The translations under genes were made by a program, and so were the position numbers. Shown here piece by piece: positions 37,826 to 46,533 of a stretch of DNA of 64,000 nt. This DNA is from Streptomyces shenzhenensis (lineage in GTDB: Bacteria; Actinomycetota; Actinomycetes; Streptomycetales; Streptomycetaceae). Each line of letters begins with the position of its first letter. The stretch's first letter is position 1. The stretch lies in NCBI RefSeq assembly GCF_003688995.1, contig NZ_PENI01000001.1:310001-374000 (forward strand). The letters are read 5' to 3'. The notes beneath the pieces were generated by a model. That model ran no database searches. It saw only the letters and a program-made list of their open reading frames with translations, and had not been told where the DNA came from.

Positions 37826-39900
37826 CGGAGCACCCCACCTCCTACGAACGCCCCCAGCCGGGCGCCGACCCCGTGGATCCCCGCGGGGCGCTCGCGCGTG
37901 CCCCGAAGTCCTACGGTGCCGCCGCCCTACCCGCACAGGCCCGCGCCGGCGAGACGCCCTCCTCTCCGGGTACCGCCACGTCCCGCGGCAAGGAGAAGGA
38001 GCCCCCAGTCAACGGCCCCGAGCACGCACAACCCGCCGCCGCCGAGACCGACCCGCACCGCCCGCGTCCCACGCCGGCGCCGGAGAGCATCCCGCCCCAG
38101 CCGGGCGCCGAGCAGGAGCGGACGGCCGGCGGCCAGGAACGACGTACCGGACGGGGGCTGCCACCCGGACGGCCCATGCCGATGCGGCGGGACGGGGACC
38201 GGCTGCGGTTCGTGGGCGCGGCGACCCGGCGGATCGCCCGCGGCATCGACCTGGACGAGATCGTGATGGGGCTGTGCCGGGCCACCGTGCCGACCTTCTC
38301 GGACGCGATCCTGGTCTATCTGCGCGACCCGCTGCCGGTGGGCGACGAGCGGCCCACCGGCCCGGTGGTGCTGCGGTTGCGCCGCACCGACCGGATCCCG
38401 GAGGAGCGGGACACCGAGGGCGGTTTCCTGCCCGTGCCGCCGGAGCCCGAGCCGCCCGAGCTGTCGGGCCTGTCCACGCTGACGGCCGAGCTGTGCGAGG
38501 TGCGGCCCGGCGGCGCCCTCAACGAGGTGCTGCGCGGTGTCCGGCCGGTGTTCGCGGACGCGCCCGCCGCCCGCGCCGCGCTGCCCGAGCTGCTCGGCGA
38601 GGGCGGCGAGTCGGTGGTGCCCGGCGGCCGGCACGCCATCCTCGCCCCGCTGCGCGGCCGACGCCGTGTCATCGGCGCCGCGCTCTTCCTCCGCCGCCCG
38701 GAGCGTCCGGGCTTCGAGGCCGACGACCTGCTGGTCGCCGCCCAGCTGGCCACCCACAGCGCGCTGGGCATCGACAAGGCGGTGCTGTACGGCCGCGAGG
38801 CCTACATCGCCGACGAGCTCCAGCGCACCATGCTGCCGGAGAACCTGCCCCGGCCCACCGGCGTCCGGCTCGCCTCCCGCTATCTGCCCGCCGCCGAGAC
38901 CGCCCGGGTCGGCGGCGACTGGTACGACGCCATTCCCCTGCCCGGCAGCCGGGTCGCCCTCGTCGTCGGTGACGTCATGGGCCACTCCATGACCTCCGCG
39001 GCGATCATGGGCCAGCTGCGCACCACCGCACAGACCCTCGCCGGACTCGACCTGCCGCCCCAGGAAGTACTGCACCACCTGGACGAACAGGCCCAACGGC
39101 TCGGCAGCGACCGCATGGCCACCTGCCTGTACGCGGTCTACGACCCCGTCTCGCACCGCATCACCATCGCCAACGCGGGACACCCGCCGCCGGTGCTGCT
39201 GCACCTGGGCGGAGAGGCCGAGGTGCTGCGGGTGCCGGCGGGCGCGCCCATCGGTGTCGGCGGAGTGGACTTCGAGGCGGTCGAGCTGGAGGCACCCGCC
39301 GGGGCCACGCTGCTCCTCTACACCGACGGTCTGGTCGAGTCCCGGCTGCGCGACGTGTGGACCGGCATAGAACAGCTCCGGGAGAAGCTGGCCGCGACCG
39401 CGCAGCTGACCGGACCCGATCACCCGCCGCCGCTGGAAGCGCTGTGCGACGAGGTGCTCGACATGCTCGGCCCGGGCGACCGGGACGACGACATCGCGCT
39501 GCTCGCCGCCCGCTTCGACGGAATCGCCCCGAGCGATGTGGCGTACTGGTTCCTGGAACCGGAGGACGCCGCCCCGGGCCGGGCCCGCAGGCTCGTCCGG
39601 CGCGCGCTGGACCGCTGGGGCCTGGAGGAGCTGTCCGACTCGGTGGAGCTGCTGGTCAGCGAGGTGGTGACCAACGCCGTGCGCTATGCGTCACGCCCGG
39701 TCACGCTCCGGCTGCTGCGCACCGATGTGCTGCGCTGCGAGGTCGGCGACGACGTACCGCAGCTGCCGCGGCTGCGGCAGGCCCGGGCCACGGACGAGGG
39801 CGGGCGCGGCCTGTACCTGGTGAACAGGCTGGCCAGGCGCTGGGGCGCGACCCGGCTGAGCACCGGAAAGGTGGTCTGGTTCGAACTGAACCGGTCTTAG
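37807..39900 (+). CDS. GAF - PP2C (SpoIIE) phosphatase - HATPase regulatory protein
   Basis: The 697-residue protein has a disordered Pro/Glu-rich head (1-130), a GAF-like sensor (about 135-330), a SpoIIE-type PP2C phosphatase (about 335-570) with ARVGGDWYDAIPLPGSRVAL, VGDVMGHSMTSAAIMGQLR, TIANAGHPPP, LLYTDGLVES and DRDDDIALLAARF, and a C-terminal anti-sigma-type HATPase (SVELLVSEVVTNAVRYAS; EGGRGLYLVNRLARRWG). Such proteins switch anti-sigma/anti-anti-sigma partners in Streptomyces stress and development. Its partner proteins are not encoded nearby. GTG 37822 is an equally credible start because of the GTGA overlap. Confidence 0.9.
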   Translation: MDSTRVTEHPTSYERPQPGADPVDPRGALARAPKSYGAAALPAQARAGETPSSPGTATSRGKEKEPPVNGPEHAQPAAAETDPHRPRPTPAPESIPPQPGAEQERTAGGQERRTGRGLPPGRPMPMRRDGDRLRFVGAATRRIARGIDLDEIVMGLCRATVPTFSDAILVYLRDPLPVGDERPTGPVVLRLRRTDRIPEERDTEGGFLPVPPEPEPPELSGLSTLTAELCEVRPGGALNEVLRGVRPVFADAPAARAALPELLGEGGESVVPGGRHAILAPLRGRRRVIGAALFLRRPERPGFEADDLLVAAQLATHSALGIDKAVLYGREAYIADELQRTMLPENLPRPTGVRLASRYLPAAETARVGGDWYDAIPLPGSRVALVVGDVMGHSMTSAAIMGQLRTTAQTLAGLDLPPQEVLHHLDEQAQRLGSDRMATCLYAVYDPVSHRITIANAGHPPPVLLHLGGEAEVLRVPAGAPIGVGGVDFEAVELEAPAGATLLLYTDGLVESRLRDVWTGIEQLREKLAATAQLTGPDHPPPLEALCDEVLDMLGPGDRDDDIALLAARFDGIAPSDVAYWFLEPEDAAPGRARRLVRRALDRWGLEELSDSVELLVSEVVTNAVRYASRPVTLRLLRTDVLRCEVGDDVPQLPRLRQARATDEGGRGLYLVNRLARRWGATRLSTGKVVWFELNRS

Positions 39901-39998
39901 ACCCGGTCCAAAAGTTGCCGATGTCCTTGTGACGGAGTTGACTGGCTGAGGTGAGCGAAGCGACCTGACGTAACCCCATGCACGACGGGAGGACGCTC

Positions 39999-41462
39999 GT
40001 GACGCAGACACCTCAGCAGACTCCGTACACCACGAACAACGCCGGCATCCCCGTGGAGAGCGACGAACACTCGCTCACCGTGGGAGCCGACGGCCCGGTC
40101 CTGCTGCAGGACCACTACCTGATCGAGAAGATGGCCCAGTTCAATCGGGAACGGGTCCCCGAGCGGGTGGTCCACGCCAAGGGCTCGGGGGCGTACGGCA
40201 TCTTCGAAGTCACCAATGACGTCAGCCAGTTCACCAAGGCCGATCTGTTCCAGCCCGGGAAACGCACGGAGATGCTGGCGCGCTTCTCGACGGTCGCGGG
40301 TGAGCAGGGCTCCCCCGACACCTGGCGCGATCCGCGGGGCTTCGCGCTCAAGTTCTACACGGAGTACGGCAACTACGACCTGGTCGGCAACAACACGCCG
40401 GTCTTCTTCGTGCGGGACGCGCAGAAGTTCCAGGACTTCATCCGCTCCCAGAAGCGCCGGCCCGACAGCGGGCTGCGCGACAACGACATGCAGTGGGACT
40501 TCTGGACGCTGTCCCCCGAGTCCGCGCACATGGTGACGTGGCTGATGGGCGACCGCGGCATCCCGAAGACGTACCGCAACATGAACGGGTACTCGTCGCA
40601 CACCTACATGTGGGTCAACGGCGGCGGCGAGCGGTTCTGGGTCAAGTACCACATCAAGACGGACCAGGGCATCGACTTCCTCACGCAGGCCGAGGCGGAC
40701 GAGCTGGCCGGGACCGACGGCGATGTCCACCGCCGCGATCTGTTCGACTCGATCGCGTCGGGCAACGCGCCGAGCTGGACCATGCGCGTCCAGGTCATGC
40801 CGTTCGAGGACGCCCCGGACTACCGGTTCAATCCGTTCGACCTGACCAAGGTGTGGCCGCACGGCGACTACCCGCTGATCGAGGTCGGCCGGATGACGCT
40901 GAACAGGAACCCGGACAACTACTTCGTCCACATCGAGCAGGCCGCGTTCGAGCCGTCCAACATGGTGCCGGGCATCGGCCCGTCGCCGGACAAGATGCTG
41001 CTCGGGCGCCTCTTCTCCTACCCGGACACGCACCGCTACCGGATCGGCCCCAACTACGCCCAGCTGCCGCCGAACCGGCCGCACTCCGCGGTCCGCTCGT
41101 ACGCCAAGGACGGGCCCATGCGGTACGAGGCCGCCGGCACCGGTGCCGTGTACGCGCCGAACTCGTACGGCGGGCCGGCCGCGGATGTCGCCCGGTTCGG
41201 CGACATCGCCGGCTGGCGGTCGGCGGGTGAGATGGTGCGCGAGGCGTACGCGCTGCACCGTGAGGACGACGACTGGGGCCAGCCCGGCACGCTGGTCCGC
41301 AACGTCCTCGACGACGCGGCCCGCAGCCGCCTGGTCTCCAACGTCAGCGGCCACCTCAAGCAGGGGGTCACCCGGCCGGTGCTCGACCGCGCGCTGCAGT
41401 ACTGGCGCAACATCGACAAGGAGACCGGCGACAGGATCGCCCACGCGGTCAACGGCAGTTAG
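39999..41462 (+). CDS. katA: Monofunctional haem catalase, clade 3
   Basis: From GTG 39999 (GGGAGG six bases upstream) the protein has 487 residues. The distal His59 is in [12 protein letters not shown], the catalytic Asn in [10 protein letters not shown], and the proximal haem Tyr in [15 protein letters not shown]. Its small-subunit length places it with clade 3 catalases. It destroys hydrogen peroxide in the cytoplasm. No Fur-like regulator gene adjoins, as often seen next to catalase genes; OxyR and AhpCD lie about 8 kb downstream. Confidence 0.96.
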   Translation: MTQTPQQTPYTTNNAGIPVESDEHSLTVGADGPVLLQDHYLIEKMAQFNRERVPERVVHAKGSGAYGIFEVTNDVSQFTKADLFQPGKRTEMLARFSTVAGEQGSPDTWRDPRGFALKFYTEYGNYDLVGNNTPVFFVRDAQKFQDFIRSQKRRPDSGLRDNDMQWDFWTLSPESAHMVTWLMGDRGIPKTYRNMNGYSSHTYMWVNGGGERFWVKYHIKTDQGIDFLTQAEADELAGTDGDVHRRDLFDSIASGNAPSWTMRVQVMPFEDAPDYRFNPFDLTKVWPHGDYPLIEVGRMTLNRNPDNYFVHIEQAAFEPSNMVPGIGPSPDKMLLGRLFSYPDTHRYRIGPNYAQLPPNRPHSAVRSYAKDGPMRYEAAGTGAVYAPNSYGGPAADVARFGDIAGWRSAGEMVREAYALHREDDDWGQPGTLVRNVLDDAARSRLVSNVSGHLKQGVTRPVLDRALQYWRNIDKETGDRIAHAVNGS

Positions 41463-41487
41463 CCGCCGCACTGGGCTCGGGCCGACG

Positions 41488-41526
41488 AGGAACTGCGCGT
41501 CCACGGCGACCGGACACGCAGTTCCT
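41488..41526. terminator. Bidirectional terminator between convergent katA and PBP genes
   Basis: Arms AGGAACTGCGCGTCC and GGACACGCAGTTCCT pair over 15 bases with one mismatch around a 9-base loop. It lies 26 bases after katA and 24 before the end of the PBP gene, well placed for both. Confidence 0.75.
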
Positions 41527-41549
41527 CCCGTCGATGCGGCGCCGGCCGG

Positions 41550-43838
41550 CTACTGCTGGTCGGCCGGGTTGGGGGAGCTGTCCGCGGCGGGGTCCGTGGG
41601 GGTGTCGGACGGGCTGGGAGGTTGCTGGCTTGTGGGCGTCTGGGACGGGGTCTCGGAGGTGGGTGTCTGGGACGGGGTCCGGGACGGGCTCTGGGAGGTC
41701 GGCGGGGCGGAGGACGGCGTCTGCGACGGGGGCTGGGAAGTCGGCGGGGTGTAGGACGGGGTGTTCGTCGGCTTGACGGCCGCGCCCTGCGTGGTGTCCA
41801 GGTCGAACTTCGCTTTGTCCGTGACGCCGAACGTGTAGGCCGCCCAGATCTCGGCCGGGTAGCCACCGCCGTTGATGCGGCCGCTGCCCGGGATCAGCCC
41901 GGTCGCGCCCATCAGCGTGGTGTGCTTGCCGGTCCTGGCCTCCTCGCCGAACAGACCGACCGAGGTGACCAGGTCGGGCGTGTAGCCGGTGAACCACGCG
42001 GACTTGTTCTCGTCGGAGGTACCGGTCTTGCCCGCCACCTGCTGGCCGTTGCGCAGCGGGTTGTCCGCCACCGACGTCTTGGCCGTACCGTCGTCGACCA
42101 CACCGGTCAGCACCGAGGTCACCGTGTCGGCGGCCGTCCGGCTGATCACCTGGTCCCCGATGGGGTCGGGCATCTCGACCGTGCGGTTCCGCTTCTCCGC
42201 CGACTTGACGATCGACGGTGTCACCTTCTTGCCGTGGTTGTTCAGGGTGGCGTAGATCCCGGCCATCTCCAGCGGGCTTGCGCCCATGGAGCCCAGCGTC
42301 TGGGCCGGCACCGCCTGCATGTTCTTGGTGTCCATGCCGAGTTCCTTGGCGGTGCTCATCACCTTGTCCATGCCCACGTCGACGCCCATCTGCGCGAAGA
42401 CCGAGTTCACCGACTTGTTCATCGCCGTCTGGACCGTGATGTCGCCGTAGCTCCGGTTGTCCTCGTTGGGCGGGGCGAAGCCGACCTTGCTGCCGCTGTC
42501 CACGACCTGGTGGCGGCTGGTGCCGTCGTAGACCGTGTTGGCGTCGATCTGCTTGCCGTCCTGCGTCTCGGCCTTGTTCTCCAGCGCGGCGGCGAGGATC
42601 ACCGGCTTGAACGTCGACGCGGGCTGGTAGTCGCGGCGGGTGGCGTTGCTGAGGTAGTGCTTGTAGTAGTCCGCGCCGCCGTACAGCGCGACGATCGCGC
42701 CGGTACCGGGGTCGACGGAGACGGCGCCGGCCTGGACGTTCCCGTCGACCTTGCGCTTCTTCGCGTCGAGCTTGCCGGTCAGCTCGGACTTGACCGCCCG
42801 CTCCAGCTCGGTCTGCTTCTTCTTGTCGATGTTCAGGGTGATGGTCCAGCCCTGGTCGACGACCGCGCTCTCCGCCTGGGACTGGGTGAGTCCCTCCTGG
42901 TCCATCAGCTGCTGCTCCAGCTGTTTGTTGGCGAGGTCGACGAGATAGCCCTTCTGCCCGTCGAGGCCGGGGGCGCCCTTGGGGTCGTCGGGCACCGGGA
43001 ACTTCATGGCGGCGCGCTCGGTCCTGTCCAGCCAGCCCTCCTCGACCATGTTGTCCAGGACGTAGTTCCAGCGCTCTTTCACCAGCTTCTTACCGGTCTC
43101 CGACGCGACCGCCCAGTCGTACTGGCTCGGTGCCTGGAGCAGCGCGGCCAGATACGCGCCCTGCTCGACCTTGAGGTCCTGGGCGTCGACCCGGTAGTAG
43201 GCCTGTGCCGCGGCCTGGATGCCATAGGCGTTGCGGCCGTAGTAGCTGGTGTTGATGTAGCCCGCGAGGATGTCGTCCTTGGACTTCTGGCGGTCCACCT
43301 TCAAGGAGATGACCAGTTCCTTCAGCTTGCGCGTGACGGTCTGGTCCTGGTTGAGGTAGTAGTTCTTGACGTACTGCTGGGTGATCGTCGAACCGCCCTG
43401 CTTGCCCTTGCCCGAGAGGGTGTTGAGCAGACCGCGGGCGGTGCCCTTGAAGTCGACGCCGGAGTCCTTGTAGAAGGTCTTGTTCTCGGCCGCGACAAAG
43501 GTCAGCTGGACCTTCTTCGGCACCTTCGACAGGTCGACGATCTCACGGTTGACCTCGCCCTTGCGGGCCAGGATCGTGCCGTCGCCGTACTTGTAGACAT
43601 TGCTCTGGCGCTGCGCCGCCGCGTTGCCCGCGGGGACGTCCACCATCAGGTACAGCACGATGAAGGAGCCGATGCCGAGCAGGCACAGTCCGAGGAACGT
43701 GCCGAGCATCTTCTTCCAGGTGAACAGCCGGCGTATGCCGCTCTTGCCGGACCCGTCGGCCGCTCGTGACGAGCGGCGTCTGGGCGCCGCGCGGTGGCCA
43801 CCACGCTGTCGCGCTCGTCGTTCTTCCGCTCGTCCCAT
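41550..43838 (-). CDS. Class A penicillin-binding protein (GT51 - transpeptidase)
   Basis: The 762-residue bifunctional peptidoglycan synthase has a basic cytoplasmic head, one anchor helix (44-65), a GT51 glycosyltransferase domain with Glu118 (AAENKTFYKDSGVD) and GGSTITQQ (148-155), and a transpeptidase domain with Ser408-Thr-Phe-Lys411, Ser476-Val-Asn478 and Lys604-Thr-Gly606. The C-terminal ~85 residues are a Pro/Ser/Thr/Gln-rich tail with repeated SQTPTS motifs outside the membrane. The usual GT51 Glu-Asp pair is Glu118-Asn119 here, a mild departure. It is monocistronic. Confidence 0.95.
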   Translation of the reverse strand: MGRAEERRARQRGGHRAAPRRRSSRAADGSGKSGIRRLFTWKKMLGTFLGLCLLGIGSFIVLYLMVDVPAGNAAAQRQSNVYKYGDGTILARKGEVNREIVDLSKVPKKVQLTFVAAENKTFYKDSGVDFKGTARGLLNTLSGKGKQGGSTITQQYVKNYYLNQDQTVTRKLKELVISLKVDRQKSKDDILAGYINTSYYGRNAYGIQAAAQAYYRVDAQDLKVEQGAYLAALLQAPSQYDWAVASETGKKLVKERWNYVLDNMVEEGWLDRTERAAMKFPVPDDPKGAPGLDGQKGYLVDLANKQLEQQLMDQEGLTQSQAESAVVDQGWTITLNIDKKKQTELERAVKSELTGKLDAKKRKVDGNVQAGAVSVDPGTGAIVALYGGADYYKHYLSNATRRDYQPASTFKPVILAAALENKAETQDGKQIDANTVYDGTSRHQVVDSGSKVGFAPPNEDNRSYGDITVQTAMNKSVNSVFAQMGVDVGMDKVMSTAKELGMDTKNMQAVPAQTLGSMGASPLEMAGIYATLNNHGKKVTPSIVKSAEKRNRTVEMPDPIGDQVISRTAADTVTSVLTGVVDDGTAKTSVADNPLRNGQQVAGKTGTSDENKSAWFTGYTPDLVTSVGLFGEEARTGKHTTLMGATGLIPGSGRINGGGYPAEIWAAYTFGVTDKAKFDLDTTQGAAVKPTNTPSYTPPTSQPPSQTPSSAPPTSQSPSRTPSQTPTSETPSQTPTSQQPPSPSDTPTDPAADSSPNPADQQ

Positions 43839-43996
43839 GGATCAGCTCGCTCCGCTTCGGTCTCGGTCAGCTCAGAAAGCTAACACCCGTCTCCATGACA
43901 AAGCGCCTTCGATCCGCTCTTTTGCGGACGTGACAATCAGCACCAGCCCTACCCGAACCGACGACCGAGAGGCGTGCAGGGTTGCGCGATGGGGTA

Positions 43997-44010
43997 AAGT
44001 GATATCACTT
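43997..44010. promoter_or_regulatory. Perfect AAGTGATATCACTT palindrome upstream of the SPFH gene
   Basis: A 14-base perfect palindrome in the PBP/SPFH intergenic region, 44 bases before the SPFH ATG, followed by TAGCTAG. It is AT-rich and isolated in GC-rich DNA. It is a strong operator candidate; the cognate regulator is not evident, although a ribbon-helix-helix protein is encoded in the same operon. Confidence 0.75.
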
Positions 44011-44053
44011 AGCTAGTACGCCATCAGGCACCGCGAGAACGGGGGAACCACCC

Positions 44054-44989
44054 ATGGCCATACATGAGACGTCCACCACCGCCGACATCCCGGAGATGCC
44101 CGCCCCACGGGTGCGGGAGTTCACGGCACACAGCATCGGCGGCGGGCTCGCCCTGCTGCTCGGCCTGGTCGGCCTGCTGCTCGGCATCGGGATGACCCTG
44201 AGCGCGATCGCGGTCGACGGGGCCGGGGGCAAGGCCGCCCTGATCGTCCTCGGCATCCTGGTGGCGCTCGGCGCCTTCCTCGCGATGTGCGGGCTGAACA
44301 TGGTCGCGCCGGGCGAGGCCCGGGTCGTCCAGCTCTTCGGCCGGTACCGGGGGACGATCCGGCAGGACGGGCTGCGCTGGGTGAACCCCTTCACCTCGCG
44401 CACGAAGATCTCGACCCGCGTCCGCAACCACGAGACCGCGGTCCTCAAGGTGAACGACGCCTACGGCAACCCGATCGAACTGGCCGCGGTCGTGGTCTGG
44501 AAGGTCCGGGACACCGCCCAGGCCGTGTTCGAGGTCGACGACTACAGCGAGTTCGTCGCCACGCAGACCGAGACGGCCGTGCGGCACATCGCCATCGAGT
44601 ACCCCTACGACGCACACGACGAGGGCGGGCTCTCGCTGCGCGGCAACGCCGAGGAGATCACCGAGAAGCTCGCGGTCGAACTGCACGCGCGCGTGGAGGC
44701 GGCCGGGGTGCAGATCATCGAGTCGCGCTTCACGCATCTCGCCTACGCCCCCGAGATCGCCTCGGCGATGCTCCAGCGGCAGCAGGCCGGCGCGGTCGTC
44801 GCGGCCCGGCGGCAGATCGTCGACGGGGCGGTGGGCATGGTGGAGGCGGCGCTCGCCCGGATCGCGGAGCGCGACATCATGGAGCTGGACGAGGAACGGA
44901 AGGCGGCGATGGTGTCCAACCTGATGGTGGTGCTGTGCGGGGACAGGGCGCCGCAGCCCGTCCTGAACACCGGGACGCTCTACCAGTGA
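44054..44989 (+). CDS. SPFH/band 7 membrane protein
   Basis: The 311-residue protein has two hydrophobic helices near the N-terminus (about 29-53 and 60-82) and a band 7 domain ([65 protein letters not shown]), then a helical coiled segment ending in [15 protein letters not shown] and [17 protein letters not shown] proteins scaffold membrane microdomains or modulate proteases. It is the first gene of an operon with a ribbon-helix-helix protein; its stop overlaps that gene's GTG. Confidence 0.9.
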   Translation: MAIHETSTTADIPEMPAPRVREFTAHSIGGGLALLLGLVGLLLGIGMTLSAIAVDGAGGKAALIVLGILVALGAFLAMCGLNMVAPGEARVVQLFGRYRGTIRQDGLRWVNPFTSRTKISTRVRNHETAVLKVNDAYGNPIELAAVVVWKVRDTAQAVFEVDDYSEFVATQTETAVRHIAIEYPYDAHDEGGLSLRGNAEEITEKLAVELHARVEAAGVQIIESRFTHLAYAPEIASAMLQRQQAGAVVAARRQIVDGAVGMVEAALARIAERDIMELDEERKAAMVSNLMVVLCGDRAPQPVLNTGTLYQ

Positions 44990-45228
44990 CGGACCCCGCC
45001 GAGACACCGAGGCGTCGGCCGCAGCAGCGCAAGCAGGTGCTGCTGCGGCTCGACCCGCATGTCTACGACGCGCTCGCCCGGTGGGCCGGGGACGAACTGC
45101 GCTCCGCCAACGCCCAGATCGAGTTCCTGCTGCGCAGGGCGCTGGCGGACGCCGGACGGCTACCGAAGGAGACCGGGCCGCTGCCACGACGGGGCCGGCC
45201 GCCTGCATCGGATGTATCGGAACCGTGA
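44986..45228 (+). CDS. Arc-type ribbon-helix-helix DNA-binding protein
   Basis: This 80-residue protein begins at GTG 44986, overlapping the SPFH stop by four bases (GTGA). The sequence QQRKQVLLRLDPHVYDALAR, then WAGDELRSANAQIEFLLRRA, is a clear Arc/MetJ-type fold with the NAQIEFLLRRAL helix typical of this class. A basic/Pro-rich tail follows. It could bind the perfect palindrome upstream of its own operon and autoregulate. The short gene is easy to miss because it sits in a longer open frame. Confidence 0.85.
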   Translation: MTDPAETPRRRPQQRKQVLLRLDPHVYDALARWAGDELRSANAQIEFLLRRALADAGRLPKETGPLPRRGRPPASDVSEP

Positions 45229-45278
45229 CAATCGACTCCCACCTGCGCACACGTACGCCTCGCCATGATCACTGCACT

Positions 45279-45315
45279 CCGCGTATACATGCCGCGTATA
45301 CACCGTGTGTAGAGT
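45279..45315 (+). promoter_or_regulatory. PadR promoter with tandem CCGCGTATACA operator
   Basis: CCGCGTATACA is repeated exactly at 45279-45289 and 45292-45302, each containing the GTATAC palindrome. A -10 box TAGAGT (45310-45315) follows and lies seven bases before the PadR ATG, indicating a leaderless transcript. The repeats occupy the -35/spacer region, ideal for autorepression by PadR. Confidence 0.65.
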
Positions 45316-45322
45316 TGGCGGC

Positions 45323-45847
45323 ATGTCCATCGGTCACACCCTCCTAGGGCTCCTGGAGTCCGGCCCCCGACACGGCTACGACCTGAAGCGGGCCTTCGAC
45401 GAGAAGTTCGGTCACGACCGGCCGCTGCACTACGGCCAGGTCTACTCCACGATGTCCCGGCTCCTGAAGCACGGGTTCGTCGAGGTCGACGGGATCGAGT
45501 CGGGCGGCGGTCCCGAACGCAAGCGGTACGCCATCACGGACGCCGGGATCACCGACGTGGCCCAGTGGCTGGCGACACCGGAGAAGCCGGAGGAGTACCT
45601 CCAGTCGACCCTCTACACCAAGGTCGTCCTCGCCCTGCTGACCCACCGCGACGCCGCCGTCGTCCTCGACACCCAGCGCGCCGAGCACCTGCGCAGCATG
45701 CGGGTCCTGACCGACCGCAAGCGCAAGGGCGACCTCGCCGACCAACTGATCTGCGACCACGCGCTGTTCCATCTGGAGGCCGATCTGCGCTGGCTCGAAC
45801 TGACCACCGCGCGGCTCGACAAGCTCCGTGCGGCGGTGGCCCGATGA
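45323..45847 (+). CDS. PadR-family transcriptional regulator
   Basis: The 174-residue winged-helix protein has the PadR signature: SIGHTLLGLLESGPRHGYDL, HYGQVYSTMSRLLKHGFVEV, RKRYAITDAGITDVAQWL, plus a C-terminal helical dimerisation region. ATG 45323 is chosen over an in-frame GTG six codons earlier because the -10 box spacing predicts leaderless initiation there. Its stop overlaps the ABC ATPase start (ATGA). It likely represses this export operon and responds to a drug or envelope signal. Confidence 0.9.
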   Translation: MSIGHTLLGLLESGPRHGYDLKRAFDEKFGHDRPLHYGQVYSTMSRLLKHGFVEVDGIESGGGPERKRYAITDAGITDVAQWLATPEKPEEYLQSTLYTKVVLALLTHRDAAVVLDTQRAEHLRSMRVLTDRKRKGDLADQLICDHALFHLEADLRWLELTTARLDKLRAAVAR

Positions 45848-46533
45848 CCCCGCCCCCCGGTTCCCTGCTCGCCGCCGAGGACCTGCGCAAGGCGTACGGG
45901 CCGACCGTCGCGCTGGACGGCGCCTCGTTCTCCATCCACCCCGGCGAGGTCGTCGCCGTCATGGGCCCCTCCGGGTCCGGCAAGTCGACGCTGCTGCACT
46001 GCCTCGCCGGGATCGTGCCGCCCGACTCCGGTTCGATCACCTACGCCGGCCGGGAACTCGCGACGATGAACGACGCCCGGCGCAGCCTGCTGCGCCGCTC
46101 CGAGTTCGGCTTCGTCTTCCAGTTCGGCCAGCTCGTACCGGAGTTGACCTGTGTGGAGAACGTGGCCCTCCCGCTGCGGCTGAACGGCACGCCACGCAAG
46201 CAGGCCGAGCGGGTCGCGCTCGGCTGGATGGAGCGGCTGGAGGTCGACGACCTGCGGGGCAAGCGGCCCGGCGAGGTCTCCGGCGGCCAGGGGCAGCGGG
46301 TCGCCGTGGCCCGGGCCCTGGTCACCGACCCGCGTGTGCTGTTCGCCGACGAGCCGACCGGCGCCCTCGACTCGCTCAACGGCGAGCGGGTGATGGAGCT
46401 CCTGACGGACGCCGCCAGGTCCACCAACGCCGCCGTCGTCCTCGTCACCCACGAGGCGCGGGTGGCGGCCTACTCCGACCGCGAGGTCGTCGTTCGGGAC
46501 GGGAAGTCGCAGGACATGGAGCGCGTCGTATGA
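45844..46533 (+). CDS. ABC transporter ATP-binding protein (MacB/LolD type)
   Basis: The 229-residue ATPase has Walker A GPSGSGKS (41-48), a QFGQLVPELTCVENVALPL Q-loop region, signature VSGGQGQR (the usual LSGGQ with a Gly insertion pattern QGQR) and Walker B VLFADEPTGALDS, typical of MacB-type exporters paired with FtsX-like permeases. It is translationally coupled on both sides (ATGA overlaps). It drives the following permease, probably for peptide or lipid export or envelope sensing. Confidence 0.92.
   Translation: MTPPPGSLLAAEDLRKAYGPTVALDGASFSIHPGEVVAVMGPSGSGKSTLLHCLAGIVPPDSGSITYAGRELATMNDARRSLLRRSEFGFVFQFGQLVPELTCVENVALPLRLNGTPRKQAERVALGWMERLEVDDLRGKRPGEVSGGQGQRVAVARALVTDPRVLFADEPTGALDSLNGERVMELLTDAARSTNAAVVLVTHEARVAAYSDREVVVRDGKSQDMERVV

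Noticed and set aside
41600..41760. Repeated CTGGGAGGTCGGCG-like units as a DNA repeat
   Set aside because: They encode the Ser/Thr/Pro/Gln tail of the PBP in frame, so they are explained by protein low complexity.
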